Notes under the pieces: generated by a model
Told to the model about the DNA's origin: nothing
The model's database searches: none
What the model saw: only the letters and a program-made list of their open reading frames with translations
Shown here: positions 24,506 through 35,100 of the stretch, in pieces
How the letters are laid out: every line of letters begins with the position of its first letter
Numbering within the stretch: position 1 is the stretch's first letter
NCBI GenBank assembly: GCA_032209605.1
Contig: JASFXZ010000026.1
Location: 5,208,001 to 5,272,000, forward strand
Source of the DNA: Mactromeris polynyma
Taxonomy: Eukaryota; Mollusca; Bivalvia; Venerida; Mactridae
DNA: 64,000 nucleotides
Reading direction: 5' to 3'
Position numbers and translations under genes: made by a program

Positions 24506-24669
24506 GAACAAATTCAATATTATTGTATTATGCCATTGTAAATAGTTACTTAGCTGTCGTCCTTATATATTGTTCCTATAAGGATACAGCGTTAGAGTTT
24601 ATGCATAAACTGTGACTAATAAATAGTATATGTTATAAATTATATAGAACTTGCATTTTAACATATACA
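24506..24669 (+). repeat. 164-bp direct repeat, copy 2
   Basis: Partner of 23,279-23,442. Its right end abuts the LINE endonuclease remnant that begins near 24,690, so the LINE's ORF2 is cut off exactly next to this repeat. Confidence 0.75.
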
Positions 24670-24689
24670 TGTACTAAACAAGCAATGTC

Positions 24690-25142
24690 ACTGTTACACA
24701 GAAGATCTTCTATAACAGACAATCTATACTTAACACCTTCAGTATAAAATGGTGATCCACCAGGTGAAAATACAATGATACATGCAAAATATCTTTATCC
24801 ATATCAAATAGTTCTTTCTTAATTTTGAGAATAACACCGTTCTCAAACGTATCAAAAAATAAGTTTGAAAACAATTGCGTATTAGAACAATAACGCCACC
24901 TAAATTTCGACCTCCTCTAGTTGGTGGTTTAGCTTTGCATATAACATATTTTGTAATGTATCATAACGTTAGATAAATGTACATGTTCAATTAGCCAAGT
25001 TTCTTTGCAAACCAATTATATCAAATTTGGAAATATATTGTATAAAGTCAGTGTTGTCAATTTTGTCATTTACACCACTTATATTCCATGAAAGAATTTT
25101 TAAACTGTTAATATGTGTAGGTCCTTGGCCACACCCCTAATC
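24690..25142 (-). pseudogene. LINE ORF2 apurinic endonuclease N-terminus, decayed
   Basis: Minus-strand reading from 25,110 down gives LKILSWNISGVNDKIDNTDF then FDIIGLQ, a frameshift, and ETWLIEHVHLS. This is the start of the APE-type endonuclease domain of LINE ORF2, which begins with a W/SWNI.G motif and a Q-ETW motif. Later pieces read FENGVILKIKKELF and FSPGGSPFYTEG. The reading frame is broken more than once. The RT domain is absent because the element stops at the 164-bp repeat. It belongs with the ORF1 remnant at 26,700-27,690; the Tc1-like element at 25,145-26,695 lies between them. Confidence 0.8.
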
Positions 25143-25144
25143 TA

Positions 25145-26695
25145 CACTGACCCAAAATGAAAACTTTACACCGATTTCAAAAAAGAGTATATTTTGTTGA
25201 CAAATGTATATTTCGGGGTTAATTTTTTTTTCATTGAAGCTTCAATGCAATATCAACGTGTGTATGTAATTTACTGGGACAAAATCAGACAATGCATATT
25301 TTTTATGGAGGGGTCGAAATGAAAATTCCAGAAAAATGTAAATTATCACACAACATTTGGAGAAAAGAAACTACGGACTGAGTGATTTTGTAAGAAGCAT
25401 CAGTAACCAGTGTGACCACCATTTTTACGAATGCATTGGAGAATACGTCGCCTCATTGAATTTACGTAACGTTGTATGACCGCGTTTGGAATACGTTGCC
25501 ATTCTAACACAAGTGCATTTCGGAGGTCATTTATGGTATCAATTTGATGCTCGGACCTGGCTCTTCGACCCAATTCATCCCATATGTGTTCTATTGGGTT
25601 CAAGTCTGGGGATACAGCGGACCAAGGCAATACGTTAACATTATTTTGAGCAAGGAATTGTGTAGTTATACGCGCTTTGTGAGGCGTTGCATTGTCTTGC
25701 TGGAAAGTGCCAGATCCGTTATTTTGCATGATTGGTATCATTGTATTGTTTAAAACATTGATATAACCTTGAGCATTGAGATTTACTTGGATAATGACCA
25801 GATCAGTTTAGATATTCCCCATTATCCCACTCAGACCATAATACTGCTACCACCAAATCTGTCTCTCTCCTTAATACAACAATCTGCAAGTCTTTCATTT
25901 CTACGGCGATATATGCGTATTTTTGCCATCTGCAAGGCTGACAGTAAACCGTGACTCATCGCTAAAAAGTATCGATTGCAACTGGTTGCGCAGGAAACGC
26001 AAATGACGTCGTGCCCATAACAGTCTGCAGCTCGGTGACGAGCTGTCGAAATCTGTCCAGCATATGGACGACGAGCACGAATAGGAACACGGTTCCGTCT
26101 CAAACGGCTTATGATCGTATGCGCATGAACCCCATAACGCCGAGCAGTAATGGTTGCTGGTAAAAAACGATTACGTAGGTGAGTAAACGTGATAACGCGA
26201 TCAGTACGTAACGTTGTAGCACGTACGCGATCGGGTCTTGTGCGATCTCTGACAGATCCAGTAGCGTTGTACCGGTTCGCATAATTATGAATAGTCTGTC
26301 TGGAGCAGCCAAAATGACGCGCTACGTTATTTACCATTGACTCCGCCCGGAGCATACAAATAGCCTGGTTTCTCTGATATTCAGAAAGACGTGACATCAC
26401 TAAATGCAATTGATTATTAAAACAAATTCAATATTGTGTATCTGTGCTAAGCAGCAAATGATTAATTGTCAGTGTTAAACCTGTAAGTGAAACCAATGTT
26501 GCTGCGCACGTGCAAAGTAAGGAAAACGTGTTTCCTGTTTGGACGCATGCATATACCGGTGATTTTGAAAACAATTGCATAGTCGTTATCCGCATTGAAA
26601 TCGTGATAAACATGTGTAACACCTACAACAACATATATACTAACAAAACAAATATTCAAAAATATATAGTGTAAAGTTTTCATTTTGGGTCAGTG
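25145..26695. mobile_element. Tc1/mariner-like transposon with perfect 27-bp ITRs
   Basis: Terminal inverted repeats at 25,145-25,171 (CACTGACCCAAAATGAAA...) and 26,669-26,695 are perfect over 27 bp. They are flanked by TA at 25,143-25,144 and 26,696-26,697, the target duplication of this superfamily. The total length of 1,551 bp fits a Tc1-like element with one transposase gene. It is inserted into a LINE between ORF1 and ORF2. The perfect ends contrast with the broken gene inside. Confidence 0.95.
25400..26409 (-). pseudogene. Tc1-like transposase, multiple disruptions
   Basis: A DDE transposase that would cut and paste the element. Minus strand from 26,409: MSRLSEYQRNQAICMLRAE then a helix-turn-helix (NNVARHFGCSRQTIHNY) and a second DNA-binding segment (ITARRYGVHAHTIISRLRR). 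Around 26,040-25,960 the frame shifts, so the first catalytic Asp region (expected -SDESRF-) is not readable in one frame. It then returns to FGGSSIMV at 25,840. A stop follows, and the gene resumes after another shift at 25,741: FQQDNATPHKAR carries the second Asp and SPDLNPIEHIWDELGRR carries the final acidic residue. It ends CIRKNGGHTGY at 25,400. Family assignment is firm; this copy is inactive. Confidence 0.93.
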
Positions 26696-26699
26696 TATA

Positions 26700-27690
26700 T
26701 TACTAGAAACATCGTTACTAGCAGAATAGTTTATATCCATGCCTTATGTCCGCTGAAATAATTTCATTTTGTTCTTCTCTTGGCGAACTCAATGTTCTGG
26801 TACCCCGTTTATAAACTCTGGATTTGATCCATGTATTCGCACCTGACAGAACAACCACTTTGCCTCCTTTAATATATCCTCTCTGACCCTTTGATTACAA
26901 ATCTGCCAGTTTTTGCCTTTCGAAGCTAGTAAGATCATTAGCAATTATTATCCCACTTTGCCTCAGAACATCACGAAATGCAAACAGACGAAACTTGTGC
27001 TCTGGCAGCTTAAATTTTACCAAAATCATCCTAGCATAATTCCACGATTTCGATTCTAATCGTCTGGAATATTGTATACCATCATTCAGTTCATTTATTT
27101 CATCAGCACTCAAATTTTTGTAAGTACATGTAGAAGTCAAAACATGTTCAATGACTTTACTCTTAGTCAAATCACTAGTTTCATCATCTTCATCAGGGAT
27201 TCCAAAAATTACATCGTTTGTTATCTTTTTCTAGAAAGTGCATCTGTTTAATAAGATTGACAATAATTTCATCTCTCGATTCATCATTCAAGGAAAGATG
27301 GGCCATGTCAGCATCAAGAGCTTCAGTTGTATATTCAATTTGGTTATTCTTATCATCTTCTATCTTCTGATCACCATCGATTTGGTGTAGCTTACTTTCA
27401 ACACGTTTAAGATTAGTTTTTATCAACCCGATATCATCTTTCATAGACAGAATATTTTTTTTTAGTACATGTATTTCTGTTTTTACATCTTGTATTTGAC
27501 TGGAAGTTTGATCATTTCCATCTCTAATTGGCCGAAGTATATGCTCTGTGTCTGATGTAGGCCCGGATTAAGTTCTACGTCCCCAGCTAATATAATTCGT
27601 CGACTGACATAAGAACCATATGGACACTTTTGTAAAGCAGTCATATACATTATCACTGTATAAGAAATGCACTTATACATTATTGATATA
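26700..27690 (-). pseudogene. LINE ORF1 protein remnant with 2A-like motif
   Basis: Three minus-strand frames in order: 27,680-27,483 with RRIILAGDVELNPGL; 27,444-27,193 with a coiled-coil-like stretch (IGLIKTNLKRVESKLHQ); and 27,170-26,895 with SWNYARMILVKFKLPEH, FRDVLRQSGI and IANDLTSFERQKLADL. Another stop is followed by RGYIKGGKVVVLSG and NTWIKSRVYKRG down to about 26,710. Coiled coil followed by a basic RNA-binding region is typical of LINE ORF1. GDVELNPG (27,561-27,584) matches the 2A ribosome-skipping consensus known from some invertebrate LINEs, but the final Pro is Leu here. Stops show it is dead. The element continues as an endonuclease remnant beyond the inserted Tc1-like element. 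Confidence 0.75.
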
Positions 27691-28395
27691 AGCCGGCGAC
27701 TCTATTTTTATTCCTTTTTTCATTTTGCACATGGGGCTCGGAAATGTAAAAATCCTTTCGATTTTTGAAAATATTACTCGGATTTGGAAAATTCCTTTCG
27801 ATTTTTTGGTGTTTCCCATTCCATAAACATATCGAGAGTATAGTTCAAGATTTCACTAACTCGTATACAAGTACATAGGATTTTGGATAGTATTGCGCTG
27901 AACCCTCGATATGCCCTTTTTGCGCATGCACAATCGCTATTTATAGACCTAAGGAAATACATTGTACCTGGACGCGCTCGGCAGACGTAACAACATTTCG
28001 GAATGGATTCAGTCAATTAATTTACCGCACGAATACTGTAGCATATTGTACACACTCATGTTAAATAATATTTGTAGTTACTGTTAATCTCTATGGTAGA
28101 TCTATGTTTCATTAAACAATTAAGTCCGCCCGTGAAATTAGGAATGAGGTGGAGAAATCGGACGGCGTGGGCCATGTTTAGCCTAATTCCCAGTAGAGTT
28201 CAATGTCGCGCCAGAAGTAAACATTTCTGTCGAGTACGCATGGGATGCCATGCAATTCGCATTTTAAGTATACCGCGATAAGTTGAGAACTCGTGACATC
28301 ATGCAATATTTACATGCTTTGGCCTCCTTTATGATCGAAATAGGTCAATCAATATAACAAGCAAAACTATATAGTAAGATATTGATTACATTAAT
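27690..28395. other. Possible LINE 5' region, otherwise unassigned
   Basis: No domain recognised. The first part may be the 5' UTR of the LINE to its left. An 80-codon minus frame (28,016-27,774) with several cysteines has no recognisable family. Confidence 0.3.
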
Positions 28396-28400
28396 CCAAC

Positions 28401-28495
28401 AGCCGCGATAGCTCAGATGGTAGTGAATCCGCACCTTACAGTGCTAGTTTAGCTTTTTAGTTTTTTGGGTCAGAGTTCGAGATCATCTTAAGGTA
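28401..28495 (+). repeat. tRNA-derived SINE-like fragment
   Basis: GCCGCGATAGCTCAGATGG contains a good A box (TAGCTCAGATGG). A degraded B box (AGAGTTCGAGATC) follows at about 28,472. The anticodon region is disrupted by a T-rich insertion, so it is not a functional tRNA. Its tail is AT-rich. Confidence 0.55.
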
Positions 28496-28499
28496 GATT

Positions 28500-29130
28500 T
28501 ATTTTATTACAATATTATATATTGCGTTGGTCATCTACAGTTGTACTCACACGACTTACACTAATTAATGTTTGCTCGAATATCATTAATTAAAAACATT
28601 GTATAACAATGTATATTTAAAAGCTTTTCACTAACGATATGGTTGCATTACACAAAAATAGTGCGTGTTCAATATTTGCAAAATTCAGTTTGTGTTATTA
28701 CGTCACTTTATTTTTATTTTTTCTACATATTCCCTTTCACAATAATTATTTTGCTAAACATTTTCCCGGCGACTTTGATGCCTTGCATCAACTTTCTCTT
28801 GTTATTATTATGATTTTACTCTTCGGTTGTTAGAAGCTGTTGATGCAGTGGTTTACTGACCATGTGGACAAATGAAACTCTTAACAAACAAGTATTAGAG
28901 TCTCTCAACAGAATATTGTGTTTGTATAAGTGTTGATGTCCTTCAATATTTATTACACCACTGTACACATGTATTGAAAAACAAATAAAATATCCGATCT
29001 ACTTAGATCTAAAGCCATTTGTTTAAAACTTTGTTTCGTTGATCAGCATATTATCTGATAATTATTTTGAAATACTTTTACCTAACTTTAACAGTTTGTG
29101 CCTACTTGACGGGAACAGAAGCCATACATC
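28500..29130 (+). promoter_or_regulatory. Upstream region of the dermatopontin-like gene
   Basis: No coding sequence recognised. The transcription start must lie here or further upstream. A pyrimidine-poor CTTTAACAG at about 29,085-29,093 could be a splice acceptor for the exon holding the start codon, leaving a short 5' UTR before ATG at 29,131. No clear TATA box was identified. Confidence 0.3.
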
Positions 29131-32100
29131 ATGAACGTAAGTAAAACAAGATGTATTTACACGTACTTCATAAAGGATGCCATCTTGCATTCGACCCTTT
29201 TATATCTTCCCGTGATGTGTATTTGCATACAATAGTTTTCAGCCGAAGACAATTCGAGCGCATGTTTAACTGTTTTATGAAATCATAAATGAATACATTG
29301 TCTTGTAACGGTATACATGTACTTGTATAGCTAACTGTGAGTTAATATTGACTTAATTATCACACTCATGGCGTAATTGGTTAAGTAAAAACGCACGTGG
29401 ATTTCGTGTGTAGTTCTTTCTGGTGCCGTGAAACTCGTGTTAGTTGTGATATAGTCATGTTAGTTAGCTAGTTATGTTATTGTGTAGTTGGCGACGTTGT
29501 CATTGTGTAATCACTGCTCAGTTAAAAAAAACTGTTTTGGTAATTTAAAACAAATCGGTGTTATAAAGTGGCCTTAATGTTGTGTGCCATGCTTTATAGG
29601 TGTATTTGTGTGTTTTGATGACGTGCATGTTGGGGATGTCGTCTGCTGCGTGGCAGAATAACTATGACGGATGGCTAAATTTCAAGTGTCCTTCTGGTCA
29701 GGTAAGTATACACGTTCTAGTTCATTGTCTGATTTCGTTTAGTTTTGTCACGGACATATATGGTTTGTATGTCCTTTGGTTTGTTACACATTCTGGTGAA
29801 TGGTTAATTGTCCTAATGGTGTTTTGCAGTTGACGCTTCAAAACAGAGAAGTAATGCGTATCAGAGTATTTTTATTTAATTCTAGTTTCTGACTGGTGCT
29901 ACCTTTACAAGCATTAAATTTATTTGCACATTAGTATTAAAAGGTAGAGAATAAATTGCTATAGGGAACGCCACATACCTACAACGCCACATACCTAAGA
30001 CAGTCCCTCCCCCGCACAGACCTACAACGCCACATACCTAAGACAGTCCCTCCCCGCACAGACGGGAAAACAGCAACAATCCATAAAACATAAGGCATTT
30101 GAAAAGGTAAAGGGTATATACGTTAGGGAACAGAGGCGCAAGGAATGGTCTGGCAGACCGTAAGGAATAACTAGGGGAATAAAAAAGGACCAACAGTGAC
30201 GGGAGAAACACAAAAAGAAATAATAACCAATAAGCGAATTACAGCCTTGGAACTGTCAGTAAAACTACTGGGGGTTTAAATTTAAACTCTCATGCAAACT
30301 ATAGTCCGATGGGTTACTGTGATGGTTGGTTTATTTTAATGATTAGTTACTGCCTACTTAGTCAATTTATGTATATATGTTGGAAATCAGTGACCATATA
30401 GCGATAAGGTGTGAGGTTAGCTAGCTGTTAAAGCGATTTAAACCCCCAGTATTTTTTACTGACAGTTCCAAGGCTGTAATTCGCTATATGATTGTTGTTT
30501 CTGTTTGTGTTATGAATGTTTTATGTTTCCCTTTCCCCTATGCAATTCAGTCACTTTATACAGTGTTCAGAGTGTTTCCTGCCCAATTTTGGCCTATTGT
30601 GGCCAGTTGTCTTGAATTGTCCTGTGAGCTTTTCCATCCATTAATTCCCCCCTCCCCTCCTTTTACTGTCCACTTTGATACTCTTAATTATTCTTTATGG
30701 TCTGTTGGGCCGTTCCTTGTGCCTCTGTTCCTTAATATGTGTAACGTTTGACCTCCTTAGGTGCGTTATGTTTTGTGGATTGTTGTTTTTCCTGAGGTCT
30801 GCGTGGGGAGGTATTGTCTTGTGTATGTGGCGTTCCCCGTAGTTACGTACCGCTCTTGTTAAAACTTTCTCTGTCGTTTATAGGCGGTGAACAGGGTGAT
30901 AAGTATGCATAACAACCATTATGAGGATCGAAGGTTTGATATAGAATGCGCAGCTTTGAACGCCGACACTGCCGGGAAGCAAGAATACTGCAGTTGGACA
31001 TGTAAATATATATATAAGAAAATATACATGAAATTCTATCAAATTAAAGAAAAGGTTTACCCTATACAAAATAACTCAATTAATTAAACTATCTTAGCTT
31101 GATTGTGACGAGGGAGAATGCGCGCTTCCTGAAAAAAATTACTATGTGGTTTACCTTTGATGTGTTCGAACCAACAACGTCCATGTTGAGTAACCACTGT
31201 CAAGTGTCCAGTAGGCTACCCTCTCTCAACACAATGTACATGGTTACACTTGTATGCTTGCAGTATATATTTTACATTTTAAAATGTAACATCCATTGTT
31301 TACTGATATTTCGGACCATACAGCTTTTATTTTGATAGAAACGTACGCAAATCACAGTAACATGGTCACATGTGGACTTCCATTTTGTCATCTGTAACCG
31401 CTCATCTAACATATGTTCACAACTTCATATATTACAGTCAGACGTTTACGTTTATTTGACAATCTTCTAGTGCTTGGTACTATTCGAAATAAATATCGGG
31501 TTTCGATGTATCTTTTTATGCGCGTCAAATTGAAATGGGCTATTTGAAACTTTGTATTTTAATCAAAATGAAATGTTGGGCCCGATGAAATGAATAAGGT
31601 CAGAGGTCCGACTTTTCTTATATATATAATATTTGAGATACAAAATGTATTTTATTACAGCACATTATGTGAATATATACAGCAAGGTACACCTGATATA
31701 CAGCAAGATTCAACTGACATTCAGCAAGGTACACCTGATATACAGCAAGATACATCTGACATACAACAATGTACACATTACAAACAGCAAGGTACACCTG
31801 GCATACATCATGGTACACCTGACATACACCTGACATACAGCAGGGTACACTTGATATACAACAAGGTACATCTGATATACAGCAAGATACATCTGACATA
31901 CAGCAATGTACACCTGACATACAGCAAGGGATAACAAGGTACACCTGATATACAGCAAGGTACACCTGACATACAGGAAGATACATCTGACATACAGCAA
32001 GGTACACCTGCCATACAGCAAGGCATAACAAGGTACACCTGACATACAGCAAGGTACATCTGACATACAACAAGGTACACCTGACATACAGAAGGTATAT

Positions 32101-35100
32101 CTGATATATAGCAAGGCATACATGATATACGGCAAAACATAGCAAGGTGCGTCTGACATACAGCAAGGCATACTTGACATACAGGAACGCGCACCTGACA
32201 TACAGCAAGGTACACCTGACATACGGCATGGTACACCTTAGTCCGTATTCAATATACATCTTAAGACATTTCTTAGATTTTTCCTAAAGACATATTATTT
32301 TCTTTACGCAAGGATAAAAATATTTTATCTTTAAGTTATATTCAATATATAAATTAAAATATTTCTTTCCTTAGATTTTTCTTAAGTAACAAAATCTTAG
32401 TCGCGTTCGAATTTTCTATGGCTACATGGACCAATGATTTCTGTAGGCTACTGTTGTTTCAACACATCTATATTCTACTCCCAACAATCATGTCCGATTA
32501 TAACTAGGAAACAGCGTGCCTGTGACACGCATATCAACTGTCAATTTTGGTCTTGAGTAGATAATGATCGTGTTTTAGTTGAAACATGATATATCCATTG
32601 GTCGTCGTTGAATGAACGTCTTGAAACAGTGAGTCTATTCCGATCAAAACTTGCATGTCTGCATCGCGTATTAATGTAACAGTTCAAAATACACGTTACT
32701 ACTTGTATCGCCAATTCAGTTTGTACATTCTCTTAACCAGACACACCATTTCATTCACATTCATTGAAAATCGTTCATTATTTACACTCAAATAAGCATT
32801 GTGTTCACAAAATCGATCTTCAACTCGTCAGCGTTTGTCAGGTAGATCAAGCAAGAATATTTGCCCCTGACAGATATTAACAAATATTATACTAGGGCCT
32901 CACTGGAAATGTACGTAACACGATAAAATAACACCCACCGTATATGCTGGAACTTCTTTTTGACGAAATGCAAGCAGCAAATTGTAGATTTCGAAAATAC
33001 TAGCGTTTTCCTTATATTTATAATTGAAGTTAAGACTGCTAAAGAGGTACCTTTAAATTAAGGAGAAAAACAGCAATATCTTAAGTTAATATGCTTTGTG
33101 AATACCACTTAAGAATTTTCTTGAAATCTAAGGAAGAAATGAAAGACAAATATTAAATTTAATGGAAATCTTAGGATATAAGATAAATTTTCAACTTAAG
33201 ATGTATATTGAATACGGGCTCTGATATACGGCAAGGTATCTTGCAGATGTTTTTCTATTTTTTTATTTCAGTGATTCGTGTATTTAATTGCGTCTCTACT
33301 GGATGGACAAATAGCTATGACCGCTACCAAAATTACGCAGTTCCCTCAGGAAAGGTGATCACAAGAGTGTTTTCAGTCCATAATAACCATCATGAGTAAG
33401 TATTTGTAACTTGATCAACTTATATGAGCTGTTCCATCACAAAACCTGTATTAGTGACCAAAATGTCCATTTTCAGGTTTGAAATTTTCTAACAGATATA
33501 TTTTTCAAGTTTTATTTAAAACCGAAGTATTAACATCAGACGTCTATTTTTTATATCAATTCCAATATTATGAACAAGATGCAAAGGTAAGCTGAACAAA
33601 TGATGATGCACGTCAGAATTAACATAATTCTTAAACAATAGTCTGGTCTTCATATGGAAAGAAAACGAATTATGCAATTCTTATAATTATAACATAACAT
33701 GGCGTAGAGTGGTAATAACACCCAAGTATTACTTTCGATATTTCAGTAGTGAAATAAAAACCCACGTGCGTTCGACGTCACATCAAAACAAGCGTGATGT
33801 AGATGAGATTAAATGATGTTGACGTTGTTAAATATTTATTTCTTACGAAGTATGACATTATTTTTCATTGGAAATTGATGTATAGTTAATTGGAATATGA
33901 TATGTGATATAATCATTAGAACTCATATCTTGTGGCTGAACATTAAACAAGAATAATGGCATAGCCACCTTTTTATGTGTCAGCTTTTATCTATAAATAA
34001 AAACCAATTACACAAGTCATACCTTCATTGCATATAAGGTGGTTAAGTTAATGTTTTTGAGATAATCAGCCGTCTCTGCTGTTATGTCATAAATAGAATC
34101 TTACATTTTTGTTTTTGGAAGCTTAATTGTGATTTATAGAATTAAATGAATGAGGAAATCTAGAGGATCCTGTATGAGTGGTCATATTTTATTGAATTTA
34201 TTAAACTCGCCATATAAAACCTATATATTTCATCATTCGTTTAATTCTTCAAAACACAATTAAGCTTCCAAAAACAAAAAGCTTAGTTTGGGTTCGATTC
34301 CCGGTAGCGCCATTGACCGATTTGTCGTGTACCCAAACATGACTTTATTTCATAACTTTAACATGGAATTGCTCAACATCATAACCGACGTCACTAATAC
34401 TGGAGGTAGTGTCATGGAGGCGCTCTTGTCACTATCTATATGTACCCTCAGTCACTCTAGTGCTGTGAATGTAACACTATTAAAAACAAAACATAAATTT
34501 GTGTACATAAAGTGATCTATCAAAAGAATGATATATTTTATTTCACTTTTATAATTTCCTTAAAGTAATAAATGATGAAATTAAGAATACTGGGTCTTGA
34601 ATTTCATACATTATGGACAGTACTTACCACAAAGGCAACAGTGTTTTTAGCTATTTAGACAGATTGTACAAAATAATGCCTAAATCAAAATGTTGCATTT
34701 AATAGTGCTAAGTGAATTTATTCTAGTGTTATATCTTAACCCCTATTGGCATGAACTCACAAATAAATGGTAAGTTATTACAAACAATAACAAACATATA
34801 AAAAGAAATAATAAACACTGATACATAAAGTAACTTTGAAACATTGTAGATATATAATTAAGCTATGCATATTTAGTCATTGTATTTACATACAGGGTGC
34901 TAAAAAAGTTCGTTCACAAAGTTTGAAAATAGTATTTTTCTAAATGCTCTTTCCATCTATATCACTATGGACCAATAGTTTACTTCTGTGTGAGAGTTCT
35001 GAATGAAACAGATATTTATGACAAAAGCACCATCTTTCATTGTGCGAAACAAAACCAGTGTACACATCGTGTTTTTCATATAAGTATTAACAATACTCTA

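Noticed and set aside
31099..31335. Extra dermatopontin exon after a TTAG acceptor
   Set aside because: The frame is open, but joining it to exon 3 at phase 1 gives an immediate stop, and no DERM motif is present. Exon 3 joins in phase to 33,272.
31618..32259. Minus-strand 213-, 170- and 142-codon Cys/Tyr-rich open frames
   Set aside because: These are readings of the 21-bp minisatellite, which is a multiple of three.
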